This document shows positions 8,575 to 18,739 of a DNA stretch of 64,000 nucleotides, in pieces. Position 1 is the stretch's first letter; every line of letters starts with the position of its first letter. The position numbers and the translations under genes are program-made. This DNA is from Gymnodinialimonas sp. 57CJ19 (GTDB lineage Bacteria; Pseudomonadota; Alphaproteobacteria; Rhodobacterales; Rhodobacteraceae): positions 3,756,001 through 3,820,000 of the forward strand of contig NZ_CP151587.1 in the NCBI RefSeq assembly GCF_038396845.1, given 5' to 3'. The notes under the pieces were generated by a model. The model was not told the origin of the DNA and made no database searches. It saw only the letters and a list, made by a program, of their open reading frames with translations.

Positions 8575-9362
8575 GTGGGGTTTTTATCCTTGTTGTATTT
8601 GTGGATGACGGTCAGCCCGTGCATCGTCAGATCATCTTCGATTTGGTCAAATAGCACATCTCCGCTGGAGAACAACGGGGCGAGGCCCCCTGTGCCGATC
8701 ACACGCATGTCAGCGTTCCATGACGCAGCGTATTCCGTGCGAATTCGGTCACAGACCTCACGCACAAGGCCGATGTAGCCCCAAAACACACCCGACTGCA
8801 TGCAAGTCACCGTGTTGGTGCCAATCACGACATTCGGTTTGGTCACATCGATATGGGGAAGTGCGGCGGCCGCTTGGTGCAGCGCTTCAAGCGACAGGTT
8901 TACGCCGGGCGCAATGACGCCGCCGACGTAAGCGCCGTCTGTGGCTACCACGTCAAAGGTGGTGGCGGTGCCAAAGTCTACCACGATCAGGTCGCCCCCG
9001 TGGCGGTCATAGGCGCCAGCGGTGTTGACCAAGCGGTCTGGTCCCACAATCGTGCCGTCATCGACACGGGATTCCGTGGGCAGAAGGCATTCGGGTTTGC
9101 CCACCACCAGCGGACGCGTGCCAAAATAGCGATCACACAGCACGCGCAGGTTGAACACGACCCGAGGCACCGTGGACGAGATGATGCATTCAGACACGTT
9201 CACAGACAGCTGTTCGTGGTCCATCAGGGTCGAGAACCAGACGAAATACTGGTCTGCCGTCCGGGTATGTTCCGTTGCCGTGCGGAACGTGGCGATGAAC
9301 TTTTCGCCGTCCCAGACGCTGAAAACAGTGTTGGTGTTGCCGCAGTCGATACACAGGAGCAT
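8571..9362 (-). CDS. coaX: Type III pantothenate kinase
   Basis: CoaX phosphorylates pantothenate in the first step of CoA synthesis. The 263-residue product has the phosphate-binding motif IDCGNTNTVFSVWDG at the N terminus, GPDRLVNTAGA in the middle, and DFGTATTFDVV containing catalytic Asp, all of the ASKHA fold. Its stop overlaps the rnj start. It follows birA by 12 bases, so the three genes probably share a transcript with the nuo block. Confidence 0.93.
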   Translation of the reverse strand: MLLCIDCGNTNTVFSVWDGEKFIATFRTATEHTRTADQYFVWFSTLMDHEQLSVNVSECIISSTVPRVVFNLRVLCDRYFGTRPLVVGKPECLLPTESRVDDGTIVGPDRLVNTAGAYDRHGGDLIVVDFGTATTFDVVATDGAYVGGVIAPGVNLSLEALHQAAAALPHIDVTKPNVVIGTNTVTCMQSGVFWGYIGLVREVCDRIRTEYAASWNADMRVIGTGGLAPLFSSGDVLFDQIEDDLTMHGLTVIHKYNKDKNPT

Positions 9363-9374
9363 GGATGCCTCCGT

Positions 9375-10115
9375 TCAAAAATAGATATCAGCCGCCGAAA
9401 TGGCCCGAGGGCCTTTGGCGGTATCCAGGATCAAATTGCCCGTCTCGTCCACGTCGCGGAATGTGCCGGTGATTTCTTCATTGGGCAGGCGCGCAGTGAT
9501 GACCTCTCCCAATCGGGCGGCATGGGACAACCATTCGGTCCGGGTCGGGCCGAAACCGTAGGTGGCGAGGCTGTGTTCACGGGCGGCAAAGGCAGGGGCG
9601 AGAGCGTCCAGCAACGCCTCGGGCGTCACATCTTGCGCAAGGGCAACGGGGCGCAACGCGCCGGGTTCAACCTGCCCCGGATCCGGCGCTTCGGCCAGGT
9701 TGACGCCGATCCCGATAATCAGATGCGAAACGCCGCCACGACCATCGCCAAGGCTTTCAAGCAAAATGCCCGCCAACTTGCCGCCGTTATACAGCACGTC
9801 ATTGGGCCACTTCAGCGATAGCGCCTCATCCGGGCATCCAACGGCGATGAGCGCTTCGCGAAGAGCCGTTGCCGCCGCAAAAGAGCGTAAAGCGATTTCC
9901 GCCACGGGTCCGGTTGGTTGCATCGTCAGAGACGCGGCGAAGTTACCTTCAGGCATTGACCAAGCGCGGCCACGGCGGCCCTTGGCGGCGGTCTGTTGCA
10001 ATGCCAGGACCCATTCCGGTCCGCGGATGAAGGGGGCCGAGCGGGCGGCCTCCATCATGGTACTGTCACAAGACAACACCACACGGCGGCCCACGCCTTG
10101 GGGCCAGTCCGTCAT
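9375..10115 (-). CDS. birA: Biotin--[acetyl-CoA-carboxylase] ligase
   Basis: This enzyme attaches biotin to carboxylases, here plausibly including the methylcrotonyl-CoA carboxylase encoded at 38-42 kb. The 246-residue product is monofunctional: it starts directly with the catalytic domain and lacks the DNA-binding domain of E. coli BirA. Diagnostic motifs are GRRGRAW near residue 50 (biotinyl-AMP loop) and KWPNDVLYNGGKLAGILLE. The ATG at 10115 immediately adjoins the nuoN stop, so it is cotranscribed with nuo. Confidence 0.92.
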   Translation of the reverse strand: MTDWPQGVGRRVVLSCDSTMMEAARSAPFIRGPEWVLALQQTAAKGRRGRAWSMPEGNFAASLTMQPTGPVAEIALRSFAAATALREALIAVGCPDEALSLKWPNDVLYNGGKLAGILLESLGDGRGGVSHLIIGIGVNLAEAPDPGQVEPGALRPVALAQDVTPEALLDALAPAFAAREHSLATYGFGPTRTEWLSHAARLGEVITARLPNEEITGTFRDVDETGNLILDTAKGPRAISAADIYF

Positions 10116-11564
10116 TTAGCGGGTAAGCATCGCGGCGGCAGTCTCTGCCGGGGCCTCGATCCCAAAAAGGTTCACGCCGGGAATCCAGCCCAAGCCGATG
10201 AGCGCTGCCATGCCGATCAGGCCGATGTAAGGCACAAGCCCCATCTTGCCGTCCAGCCCCTCTCGCTCTTCCCCGAAATACATCAGGTAGACGATACGGA
10301 TGTAGTAGAACGCGCCGATGACCGAGGCGATGACGCCCGCAACCGCCAACCAGACAAGGCCCGATTCCACGGCCGCAACCAGCACGGCATATTTACCAAA
10401 GAAGCCAAGCAGCGGCGGCACACCGGCAAGCGAGAACATCAGGACCAGAATCGCCAGCGCTTTGGCCGGCTCTTTGCTGGCATAGCCCGATAGCGACGAG
10501 ATTTCCGTGACGTGGCGGCCATCACGCTCCATCGACAGGATGAACGCGAAGGTGCCGATGTTCATCGCCACGTAGATCGCCATGTAGATCAACATCGCCT
10601 CAACACCCTGCGCGGTGCCCGCCGACAGGCCCATCAGGGCGAAGCCCATGTGCGAGATCGAGGAATAGGCCATCAGGCGTTTGATATCGGTCTGACCGAT
10701 GGCGGCAATCGCGCCAAGGAACATGGAGAGCACGGCAAGGAAGGCCACGATCTGCTGCCAATCGCCGATCACGCCACCGAAAGCATCGTGAACGACGCGG
10801 GCGAACAGCGCCATGGCCGCCACTTTCGGCGCAGTGGCAAACAAGGCGGTGATCGGCGTGGGAGAGCCCTCATAGACGTCTGGGGTCCACATGTGGAACG
10901 GCGCAGCGGACACTTTGAACGCTAGGCCCGCAGTGATGAAGACAAGGCCGAATAGCAGGCCAAGGGGCATGTCGCCGCCCTGCGCCGCTTCGATGACCCC
11001 GGCGAATTGCGTGGTCCCCGCAAAGCCATAAGCCAGCGAGGAGCCATAAAGCAGCAGGCCAGAGGACAGCGCACCGAGCACGAAGTACTTCAGGCCCGCT
11101 TCCGTGGACCGAACCGAGTCGCGACGCATCGCGGCCACGACGTAGAGCGCCAAGGATTGCAGCTCCAACCCCATGTAAAGCGCGATCAAATCTCCGGCGG
11201 AGACCATGATCATCATGCCCACAACGGCCAGTACGATAAGCATCGGGAATTCGAAGCGCAGCAGGTCCGCCTTTGCCATGAACTCCTGGCTGATCGCCAG
11301 AATCGCGGCGGCCGACAACAGGATCGCCACCTTGGCAAAGCGAGAGAATGCGTCATCCACGAACATGCCATGGAAGGCTTCGTGAGCACCCGAGCCCGTG
11401 ACGCCGATGTAGAAGGCCAACACGACAAACAGCGCCGCCGTGACCCAACACATGACCGAGGCCAGCGCATCTTTGGTGGTGTAGACAGCGCCCAAAAGCC
11501 CCGCCATCGCGAACAGCGACAGGACAATCTCGGGCGTCAGAATGGCAAGATCAGCGGAGATCAT
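10116..11564 (-). CDS. nuoN: NADH-quinone oxidoreductase subunit N
   Basis: NuoN is one of three antiporter-like proton-pumping subunits in the membrane arm of complex I. The 482-residue protein is highly hydrophobic with about 14 predicted spans. The Mrp-antiporter signature region is visible ([17 protein letters not shown], and [31 protein letters not shown] with its conserved Lys). It is the last nuo gene and is followed directly by birA. Confidence 0.97.
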   Translation of the reverse strand: MISADLAILTPEIVLSLFAMAGLLGAVYTTKDALASVMCWVTAALFVVLAFYIGVTGSGAHEAFHGMFVDDAFSRFAKVAILLSAAAILAISQEFMAKADLLRFEFPMLIVLAVVGMMIMVSAGDLIALYMGLELQSLALYVVAAMRRDSVRSTEAGLKYFVLGALSSGLLLYGSSLAYGFAGTTQFAGVIEAAQGGDMPLGLLFGLVFITAGLAFKVSAAPFHMWTPDVYEGSPTPITALFATAPKVAAMALFARVVHDAFGGVIGDWQQIVAFLAVLSMFLGAIAAIGQTDIKRLMAYSSISHMGFALMGLSAGTAQGVEAMLIYMAIYVAMNIGTFAFILSMERDGRHVTEISSLSGYASKEPAKALAILVLMFSLAGVPPLLGFFGKYAVLVAAVESGLVWLAVAGVIASVIGAFYYIRIVYLMYFGEEREGLDGKMGLVPYIGLIGMAALIGLGWIPGVNLFGIEAPAETAAAMLTR

Positions 11565-11611
11565 AGCGGTTCGTCCTTAGTCAGTGCGTTCAATGGCGAG
11601 ATCGAACGGCA

Positions 11612-13156
11612 TCAGTGGCTGGCGGCGACGGCAGTGTGGGGCTCGAATGCCGCCACGGCCACGTCGTAGTTTTCAACAAGGGCGGCAACCGAGGGGCCGA
11701 TCACATCGGTCACAAGGCTGGGGTAAACGCCCAAAAGGATCGTCATGATGATAAGCGGCGCGAAGATCGCCCTTTCTCTCGTCGTCATGTCGGTGATGGA
11801 TTTGAGGCTTTCCTTGATCAGGTCGCCAAAGACCACCCGGCGGTACAGCCACAGCGCGTAGGAAGCCGACAGGATGACGCCGGTACAGGCCAGCAGGCCG
11901 ACCCAGGTGTTCACCTGGAAGACGCCGATCAGGGTCAGGAATTCACCCACAAAACCGCTCGTGCCGGGCAGGCCGACATTGGCCATGGTGAACAGCATGA
12001 ACACCGCCGCATAGGCCGGCATCCGCACCACAAGGCCGCCGTAGGCGTCGATGTCACGGGTATGCATCCGGTCGTAGATCACGCCGACGCACAGGAACAA
12101 CGCGCCCGAGATGAAGCCGTGGCTGATCATCTGGAAGATCGCCCCATCGACGCCGTTCTGGTTTGCCGCGAAGATCCCCATGGTGACAAAGCCCATGTGC
12201 GCGACCGAGGAATAGGCGATCAGCTTCTTCATGTCCTCTTGGACCATCGCCACCAGCGACGTGTAGATGATCGCGATGACCGACAGCCACAGGATGAACG
12301 GCGCCATGATGTCCGAGGCGACAGGGAACATCGGTAGGCTGAAGCGCAGGAAGCCGTAGCCGCCCATCTTCAACAGGATCGCCGCCAGAACGACCGAGCC
12401 TGCCGTGGGGGCCTGAACGTGCGCGTCGGGCAACCAGGTGTGGACCGGCCACATGGGCATTTTCACAGCAAAGGACGCGAAGAAGGCGAGGAACAGCATG
12501 GTTTGCAGGCCGCCGACAACGGTGAAGCCCATGATGCTGAAGGTTTCTGTCCCGAAGGTGTGGTTCAGCAGCGTCGGGATGTCCGTCGTGCCCGCGTCCA
12601 CATACATCGCCACCATGGCGACCAGCATCAGAACCGAGCCAAGGAAGGTGTAGAGGAAGAATTTGAAGGACGCGTAGATCCGGTTCGCCCCGCCCCAGAT
12701 GCCGATGATCAGGAACATCGGGATCAGGCCGGCCTCGAAGAACAGGTAGAACAGCACCATGTCGAGGGCCACGAAAACGCCGATCATCAGCGTCTCAAGG
12801 ATCAACAGCGCGATCATGTATTCCTTCACGCGGTGCGTGACACCCCAGCAAGCGGCGATGGTGATCGGCATCAGGAAGGTGGTCAGCATCACGAAAAGGA
12901 TCGAAATGCCGTCCACGCCAACCTTGTAGGTCAGGCCGAACATCCATTCACGCTCTTCCACAAGCTGGAAGCCGGTGTTGGCAGTGTCGAATTGCACCAG
13001 AAGGAAGATCGACACGACGAACGTCGCCGCCGTGGCCGCCAAGGCCAGGCGCTTGGCGTTCAATTGTGCCGCTTCATCATCGCCGCGCAGAAACACAGCC
13101 ATAATGACCGCTGCCACCAACGGCAGGAAAGTGACGATGGAGATCAGGTTATCCAT
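11612..13156 (-). CDS. nuoM: NADH-quinone oxidoreductase subunit M
   Basis: The 514-residue antiporter-like membrane subunit of complex I contains the typical segment [22 protein letters not shown] and the later [18 protein letters not shown]. Conserved charged residues within membrane helices are present (for example [16 protein letters not shown]). It lies between nuoL (6-base gap) and nuoN (47-base gap) in the standard order. Confidence 0.97.
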   Translation of the reverse strand: MDNLISIVTFLPLVAAVIMAVFLRGDDEAAQLNAKRLALAATAATFVVSIFLLVQFDTANTGFQLVEEREWMFGLTYKVGVDGISILFVMLTTFLMPITIAACWGVTHRVKEYMIALLILETLMIGVFVALDMVLFYLFFEAGLIPMFLIIGIWGGANRIYASFKFFLYTFLGSVLMLVAMVAMYVDAGTTDIPTLLNHTFGTETFSIMGFTVVGGLQTMLFLAFFASFAVKMPMWPVHTWLPDAHVQAPTAGSVVLAAILLKMGGYGFLRFSLPMFPVASDIMAPFILWLSVIAIIYTSLVAMVQEDMKKLIAYSSVAHMGFVTMGIFAANQNGVDGAIFQMISHGFISGALFLCVGVIYDRMHTRDIDAYGGLVVRMPAYAAVFMLFTMANVGLPGTSGFVGEFLTLIGVFQVNTWVGLLACTGVILSASYALWLYRRVVFGDLIKESLKSITDMTTRERAIFAPLIIMTILLGVYPSLVTDVIGPSVAALVENYDVAVAAFEPHTAVAASH

Positions 13157-13162
13157 GATGCC

Positions 13163-15316
13163 TTACCCTGCGCTCAACGTGACGAAGGTGATCAGGGCGA
13201 CAAGCCCCAAGACCATCGCGAACGCGTAATGGAAGATGTAGCCAGATTGGGCGCGGCCCGCGAGGCGTGTGAAGAAGGGGATGATCCCCATGGCCAGCCC
13301 GTTGATACCGCCGTCAATCGTGTCGGTATCGCCGCGCTTCCACAGGAAGCGACCGATGGCTTGGGCGGGCTTGATGAAGAGGAACTCATACGCCTCATCG
13401 AAGTACCACTTGTTCAACAGGAAGTTGTAAAGCGGGCTTTGCTGCTTGGCGAGGCGTCCGGGGATCGAAGGGTTCACGATGTAGAACACGAACGCAGTGC
13501 CGAAGCCGATCAGCATCGCAAAGAACGGCGCAAGCTTGACCCAAGTGGGAACCGAATGGGCGTCATTCAGGACGTGGTTGTCGGGCGCGTGGTGAATTGC
13601 CCCCTCGCCCGGTGCGCCGGTGAAGACGTAGTGGGTCTCTCCGTGGCCGTCTGCTTCTTCGGCATGAGCCTCATCAGCGTGAGCTTCATCGCCGTGCGCT
13701 TCCTCAGCCTGCTCCTCCGCGCCAAGCGCGTCCTCGCCGTGGCCCGCATCCGCATGCTCTTCCGCCGCATAGGGCACGCCGAAGAACTGCGCCACGTAAT
13801 TGGTTTTGCCAAAGAAGCTGCCGTACCAGACCATACCGGCCAGAACCGCGCCAACCGCTAGCGCACCAAGGGGCACGAGCATGGTCATCGGGCTTTCATG
13901 GGCGTGGTCATGGGTGTGTTTGTTGCCTCGCGCCTCGCCATAGAAAGTCATGAACATCAGACGCCAGCTGTAGAAGCTGGTGAACAGCGCGCCAATGACC
14001 AGCGCCCAGAAGGCAAATTGGCCAAGGTCGCCGCCGAAGGCATAGGCGCTCTCGATCACCGCGTCCTTGGAGACGAAGCCCGCGAAACCGACCGGGAAGC
14101 CGAAGTACAGTAGTGGAATGCCGACGCCGGTGATGGCCAGCGTGCCGATCATCATCGCCGCAAAGGTGTAGGGGATCTTTTTACGCAACCCGCCATAATT
14201 CCGCATGTCCTGCTCGTGGTGCATCGCGTGAATGACCGAGCCCGCGCCGAGGAACAGCATCGCCTTGAAGAAGGCGTGGGTCAGCAGGTGGAACATGGCG
14301 ACCGAGTAGACGCCGACGCCCGCCGCCACGAACATGTAGCCAAGCTGCGACATCGTCGAATAGGCGATCACGCGCTTGATGTCGTTCTGCACGAGGCCGA
14401 TGGTGGCGGCCACGAAGGCCGACAGGGCGCCCACGATGATGATGAAGTTGCCCGCGATGGGCGCGTACTCGATCACCGGTGACATGCGGCAGACAAGGAA
14501 GACGCCCGCCGTCACCATGGTTGCCGCGTGGATCAGGGCCGACACGGGCGTCGGGCCTTCCATCGCGTCCGGCAACCAGACGTGCAGCAAAAGCTGCGCC
14601 GATTTACCCATCGCGCCGATGAACAGCAGGAAGGCGATGGTCTCGGCCGCGTTCAGCTCCATGCCGAGGAACGACATGGTCATGGAGGCCAGTTCTTCGC
14701 CCATGGGCAGGATCACGTCGAACTGGATCGAGTCCGTCATCCAGAACAGGGCGAAGATGCCCAGAAGGAAGCCGAAGTCACCCACGCGGTTGACGATAAA
14801 CGCTTTCATGGCGGCAGCACCGGCAGAGGGCTTGCGGTAGTAGAAGCCGATCAGAAGATACGAGGCGACGCCCACGCCTTCCCAGCCGAAGAACAATTGC
14901 AGAAGGTTATCGGCGGTCACCAGCATCAACATGGTGAAGGTGAAGAACGACAGGTAGGCGAAGAACCGGGGGCGGTAGCTTTCGCCCTCTTTGAAGTTCT
15001 CGTCATGGGCCATGTAGCCGAAGGAATAGAGGTGCACGAGCGCCGAAACCGAGGTGATCACGATCAGCATGATCGCCGTCAGACGGTCCACCCGGATCGC
15101 CCAGTCGGTGAAGAGCGTGCCGGATTCGATCCATGTCATGATGGAGCGTGTGTAGGTCTCTCCATCAAAGCCGAGGAAGACGACCCAGGACAGCAGGCAG
15201 GCCAAGAAAAGGAACGCCGTGGCGACAACACAGGCCGCCTGCTCACCGATCAAGCGCCAGGCGAAACCGCAAATCAATGCGCCAACGAGAGGCGAGAAGA
15301 GAAGGATCGTTTCCAT
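13163..15316 (-). CDS. nuoL: NADH-quinone oxidoreductase subunit L
   Basis: The largest antiporter-like subunit of complex I (717 residues) has motifs [31 protein letters not shown] in two parts and [15 protein letters not shown], plus the long lateral helix at the C terminus. An unusual His/Glu/Asp/Ala-rich insert, with repeated [22 protein letters not shown] units, sits near residues 485-555 in a loop before the C-terminal helix. Its base composition does not stand out from the neighbours. The gene is 6 bases from nuoK. Confidence 0.96.
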   Translation of the reverse strand: METILLFSPLVGALICGFAWRLIGEQAACVVATAFLFLACLLSWVVFLGFDGETYTRSIMTWIESGTLFTDWAIRVDRLTAIMLIVITSVSALVHLYSFGYMAHDENFKEGESYRPRFFAYLSFFTFTMLMLVTADNLLQLFFGWEGVGVASYLLIGFYYRKPSAGAAAMKAFIVNRVGDFGFLLGIFALFWMTDSIQFDVILPMGEELASMTMSFLGMELNAAETIAFLLFIGAMGKSAQLLLHVWLPDAMEGPTPVSALIHAATMVTAGVFLVCRMSPVIEYAPIAGNFIIIVGALSAFVAATIGLVQNDIKRVIAYSTMSQLGYMFVAAGVGVYSVAMFHLLTHAFFKAMLFLGAGSVIHAMHHEQDMRNYGGLRKKIPYTFAAMMIGTLAITGVGIPLLYFGFPVGFAGFVSKDAVIESAYAFGGDLGQFAFWALVIGALFTSFYSWRLMFMTFYGEARGNKHTHDHAHESPMTMLVPLGALAVGAVLAGMVWYGSFFGKTNYVAQFFGVPYAAEEHADAGHGEDALGAEEQAEEAHGDEAHADEAHAEEADGHGETHYVFTGAPGEGAIHHAPDNHVLNDAHSVPTWVKLAPFFAMLIGFGTAFVFYIVNPSIPGRLAKQQSPLYNFLLNKWYFDEAYEFLFIKPAQAIGRFLWKRGDTDTIDGGINGLAMGIIPFFTRLAGRAQSGYIFHYAFAMVLGLVALITFVTLSAG

Positions 15317-15322
15317 GTGCCC

Positions 15323-15631
15323 TTAACCCTTCATATTGGCGACGTCTTCAACGTCGACCGTACCGCGGTTGCGGAAGTAACAAACAAGAATGGCGAGGCC
15401 GATCGCAGCCTCGGCCGCGGCGACGGTCAGGATGAACAGCGTAAACACCTGCCCCGTGAGATCGCCAAGAAAGGACGAAAACGCGACCATGTTGATGTTC
15501 ACCGACAGCAACATCAATTCCAACGACATCAGGATGATGATGACGTTCTTGCGATTCAGGAAAATCCCGAAAATGCCGATGACAAATAGCGCGGCGGCTA
15601 CTGTCAGGTAATGTTCCAAGCCAATGGTCAT
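15323..15631 (-). CDS. nuoK: NADH-quinone oxidoreductase subunit K
   Basis: This small membrane subunit of complex I has 102 residues and three transmembrane helices. Conserved membrane glutamates used in proton translocation are visible in [13 protein letters not shown] and [14 protein letters not shown]. It has the usual family length and the usual position between nuoJ and nuoL. The 91-base gap to nuoJ holds only GC-rich sequence. Confidence 0.97.
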   Translation of the reverse strand: MTIGLEHYLTVAAALFVIGIFGIFLNRKNVIIILMSLELMLLSVNINMVAFSSFLGDLTGQVFTLFILTVAAAEAAIGLAILVCYFRNRGTVDVEDVANMKG

Positions 15632-15722
15632 GGCGTCGTCCTTACTTAGTAACCCAGCGCGGTAGCGCGCGGGGATCGTCGGTTTTGCAGCGCGTCACAG
15701 CGCCCGTCACGCAGCGTGCGCC

Positions 15723-16337
15723 TTACAGGCCCTGCCCCGGTTTCACATCTTTCAGTTCCATCGCTTTCGCCGGGTCGCGCATCATCTGCGCCACGACATC
15801 CTGCCGCTTCACGTCCACCCGGTGGCGCAGCGTCAGAACGATCGCGCCGACCATGGCGACAAGAAGGATGAGCCCCGAGATCTGGAAAGCCATGAAGTAA
15901 TCATCGTACACGAGCAGACCCAAAGCCTGGGTGTTATGCGCCTCATCCAACGCAGGCACCGGGTTGCCAAGACGGCTGTCAACGCCGTCCGAATAGGTCC
16001 ACGATCCAAACGCCAGCGTCAGTTGCATCAGCAAAATCACCCCGATCAGGCCCGCCATCGGCACATATTTGGCCATTTCGGCCTTCAGCTCGGCGAAATC
16101 CACGTCCAGCATCATGACCACGAACAGGAACAGCACCGCGACGGCGCCCACGTAGACAATAATCATCAGCATCGCCACGAACTCCGCGCCCAAAAGCACG
16201 AACAGACCCGCCGAAGACAAGAACGTGAGGATCAGCCACAGCACCGAGTGTACCGGGTTTTTTGACGTCACGGTAAACAGGCCTCCAGCAACCACAGACA
16301 GCGCAAAGAGGTAGAAGGTGAAATCCGCGATGGTCAT
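15723..16337 (-). CDS. nuoJ: NADH-quinone oxidoreductase subunit J
   Basis: This 204-residue membrane subunit of complex I has five predicted helices, with the family segment [27 protein letters not shown] visible in two overlapping parts. The frame is open upstream to 16370, but ATG at 16337 ([13 protein letters not shown]) matches the usual N terminus and lies 2 bases after the stop of the preceding small gene. It is separated from nuoI by that gene, which is not a complex I subunit. Confidence 0.95.
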   Translation of the reverse strand: MTIADFTFYLFALSVVAGGLFTVTSKNPVHSVLWLILTFLSSAGLFVLLGAEFVAMLMIIVYVGAVAVLFLFVVMMLDVDFAELKAEMAKYVPMAGLIGVILLMQLTLAFGSWTYSDGVDSRLGNPVPALDEAHNTQALGLLVYDDYFMAFQISGLILLVAMVGAIVLTLRHRVDVKRQDVVAQMMRDPAKAMELKDVKPGQGL

Positions 16338-16338
16338 A

Positions 16339-16764
16339 TCAATCGTCCTCTCCGGTGGCCTGTGTGCCACCGTCTTCGTCCATGGCCTCTTTGGCCAAAT
16401 TCATCGCCTTGTTCATCGCCGGCAAACCGCCGAACAGGCTGGCAAGACCGATGGTCTCTGCAATCTCTTGGGGTGTGGCCCCCATGGAAAGGGCGTGGCG
16501 CACCGTGATCTTGATCTGCGCCTCGGCCAGGGCGCCCTGAATGGTCAACCCCTGCAAGGTTAGCAACAGGCGCGTTTTGGCGTCCAACCCTTCGGGGTTG
16601 AACTGCTTGCCCAGAAACGCCTCCAGCATTTCCGGCGGCACCTGTAGCCACTGCATACCCACCTTCCCTGCAGACAAAGCCGGAGCAGCGGCTTTCATCC
16701 ACTCCTCCGTCATGTCTTGGGTCTGCTTGAGCAGCGCCTCGAATGGGTTGGGGGTGTCGGTCAT
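16339..16764 (-). CDS. Carboxymuconolactone decarboxylase (CMD)-family protein inside the nuo operon
   Basis: The 141-residue helical protein has the CMD/AhpD-like core: [19 protein letters not shown], then [24 protein letters not shown] with the conserved His, then [16 protein letters not shown]. It lacks the CxxC of AhpD peroxidases, so it is closer to the decarboxylase branch, whose members often have unknown substrates. Its start overlaps the nuoI stop by four bases (ATGA) and its stop lies just before nuoJ, so it is translated as part of the nuo operon. The role there is unknown. Confidence 0.85.
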   Translation of the reverse strand: MTDTPNPFEALLKQTQDMTEEWMKAAAPALSAGKVGMQWLQVPPEMLEAFLGKQFNPEGLDAKTRLLLTLQGLTIQGALAEAQIKITVRHALSMGATPQEIAETIGLASLFGGLPAMNKAMNLAKEAMDEDGGTQATGEDD

Positions 16765-17255
16765 CGGTACGGCGCGTCCAGTTCAAGGTTGTGGGCAATC
16801 GCCGATTCCCAGCGCTCGCCGTTGGCCAGCAGCTTTTCCTTGTCGTAGTACAGCTCTTCGCGGGTTTCGGTGGCGAACTCGAAGTTCGGGCCCTCCACGA
16901 TGGCATCCACCGGGCAGGCTTCCTGACAGAACCCGCAGTAGATGCACTTCGTCATGTCGATGTCATAGCGCGTCGTGCGGCGAGAGCCATCTTCGCGGGG
17001 TTCTGCGTCAATCGTGATCGCCTGCGCGGGGCAAACGGCCTCGCACAGTTTACAGGCGATGCACCGCTCTTCCCCATTGGGGTAGCGACGCAAGGCGTGT
17101 TCGCCGCGGAACCGAGGCGACAAGGGCCCCTTTTCGTGCGGGTAGTTGATCGTGACCTTGGGCGAGAAGAAGTACTTGAAGCCCAGTTTGAAGCCTTTGA
17201 AGAAATCCGCCAGCAGGAAGTATTTCGCGGCGCGGGTGTAGTCGATCTGCGTCAT
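16761..17255 (-). CDS. nuoI: NADH-quinone oxidoreductase subunit I
   Basis: This 164-residue peripheral subunit carries the two [4Fe-4S] clusters N6a and N6b that relay electrons toward N2. Both motifs are intact: [16 protein letters not shown] and [19 protein letters not shown]. The N-terminal segment [32 protein letters not shown] is typical and visible in full. It starts 3 bases after the nuoH stop and overlaps the downstream CMD-like gene. Confidence 0.97.
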   Translation of the reverse strand: MTQIDYTRAAKYFLLADFFKGFKLGFKYFFSPKVTINYPHEKGPLSPRFRGEHALRRYPNGEERCIACKLCEAVCPAQAITIDAEPREDGSRRTTRYDIDMTKCIYCGFCQEACPVDAIVEGPNFEFATETREELYYDKEKLLANGERWESAIAHNLELDAPYR

Positions 17256-17258
17256 GAA

Positions 17259-18299
17259 TTAACCTCCAACGGCGAAGCGGGCCCAGAAGCCGCCAAGCAC
17301 TTCGTAACGCGCCATGAAGGCAACAAACACCACCCAGAACAGCGACATCGGCAGGAACACCTTCCACCCCAGGCGCATAAGCTGGTCATAGCGGTAGCGG
17401 GGCACGATCGCCTTCACCATCGAGAACATGAAGAACACCGCCAGCATCTTCAGGATCATCCACAAGATGCCATCGGGCAGGCCGGGGATGGGCGACAGCC
17501 AGCCGCCGAAGAACAGAAGTGTGGTCAGCGCGCACATCAAAACGACAGCGACAAGTTCACCGATCATGAACAGCAGGAACGGGGTCGAGGAATACTCCAC
17601 CTGGTAACCCGCGACCAGTTCAGCCTCGGCCTCGGGCAGGTCAAATGGTGGGCGGTTGGTTTCCGCCAAGGCCGAGATGAAGAACAGGAACAGCATCGGG
17701 AAATGCGGCAGGAAGTACCAGTTCAGCAGGCCAAAGTCGCCGTCCTGCGCGTGGACAATCGCGGTGAAATTCATCGAGCCGGTGGAGATGATCACACCGA
17801 TGATGATCAGGCCGATGGAAACCTCGTAAGAGATCATCTGCGCCGCAGAGCGCAGCGAGCCCAGGAACGGGTATTTCGAGTTCGAGGCCCACCCGCCCAT
17901 GATCACGCCGTACACCTCGAGCGAGGAGACCGCGAAGACATAGAGAACGGCGACGTTCAGGCTGGAGAGCACCCAACCGTCATTGAACGGGATAACCGCC
18001 CAAGCGATCAGCGCCATCACAAGGCTGACAATCGGGGCAAGGAAATAGACCGCCCGGTCCGCCCCCGCAGGCACGACGATTTCCTTGACGATATACTTCA
18101 GGAAGTCTGCAAAACTTTGCAGCAGGCCAAAGGCGCCAACGACGTTGGGGCCCTTCCGCATCATGACTGCGGCCCAGATCTTGCGGTCGGCATACATCAG
18201 GAACGCCAAAGCGACCAGAAGTGGCACGACCAGCAGCAAACACTGCAACAGGATCAACAGGCCCATGCCCAATGTTGTCTCGGTGAAAAACTCTACCAT
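17259..18299 (-). CDS. nuoH: NADH-quinone oxidoreductase subunit H
   Basis: NuoH links the quinone site to the membrane arm of complex I. The 346-residue protein has about eight helices and the conserved loops [18 protein letters not shown] and [19 protein letters not shown] (acidic quinone-cavity loop). ATG at 18299 ([13 protein letters not shown]) is chosen over a longer open frame because it matches family N termini. It is preceded by a small lipoprotein gene 10 bases upstream. Confidence 0.97.
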   Translation of the reverse strand: MVEFFTETTLGMGLLILLQCLLLVVPLLVALAFLMYADRKIWAAVMMRKGPNVVGAFGLLQSFADFLKYIVKEIVVPAGADRAVYFLAPIVSLVMALIAWAVIPFNDGWVLSSLNVAVLYVFAVSSLEVYGVIMGGWASNSKYPFLGSLRSAAQMISYEVSIGLIIIGVIISTGSMNFTAIVHAQDGDFGLLNWYFLPHFPMLFLFFISALAETNRPPFDLPEAEAELVAGYQVEYSSTPFLLFMIGELVAVVLMCALTTLLFFGGWLSPIPGLPDGILWMILKMLAVFFMFSMVKAIVPRYRYDQLMRLGWKVFLPMSLFWVVFVAFMARYEVLGGFWARFAVGG

Positions 18300-18309
18300 G
18301 GGGCGTCCC

Positions 18310-18735
18310 TTAAACCGTCGGTATCCCTTGCTCTGCGCAATCGGCCGCAACTATTTCTGCTTCCAGGGTTTGTAACCCTCGTGGCAGGTCCGGCGAGATG
18401 GTGTAAACCGCATCTGCCGCCCAAACGCCACCCTCTTCCGTAATACTTGTGCGCACATGTCGCGCAAAAGAATATCCTCGGATCAGTGTATATTGTGCTG
18501 CCGCACACCGGGCATAGGCGTCAAGATCGGCGCGTGTGGCCACGCCCGTCATCTGTGCCCGGAAATTTACCAGATCTTCATCCAACAGACGGGTCTCGAC
18601 CCCATCATAGGTCGCCGGCGGTGCCTCGTTCAGCGTCGGGCCGTCTGCGGCGGGCGTGCAGCCCGCCACGGCAACAGCGGCGCAGACACCCGTCAGGGTG
18701 GATAAGCCGTTGGAGTGTCGCAACGCGACCCCCAT
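18310..18735 (-). CDS. Small putative lipoprotein between nuoG and nuoH
   Basis: The 141-residue product has an N-terminal hydrophobic segment ending in [10 protein letters not shown], a plausible lipobox with Cys26. The mature part has cysteines in [10 protein letters not shown] and VAADCAEQG and a central [27 protein letters not shown]. It starts 4 bases after the nuoG stop and ends 10 bases before nuoH, so it is part of the nuo transcript. No family is recognised. A periplasmic, membrane-tethered accessory role is possible but inferred from position only. Confidence 0.75.
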   Translation of the reverse strand: MGVALRHSNGLSTLTGVCAAVAVAGCTPAADGPTLNEAPPATYDGVETRLLDEDLVNFRAQMTGVATRADLDAYARCAAAQYTLIRGYSFARHVRTSITEEGGVWAADAVYTISPDLPRGLQTLEAEIVAADCAEQGIPTV

Positions 18736-18739
18736 TCCC

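Noticed and set aside
14528..15589. Long + strand open frame antisense to nuoL and nuoK
   Set aside because: It lies fully opposite well-supported complex I genes, is rich in His, Gln and Arg as expected for a high-GC antisense frame, and has no recognisable motif.
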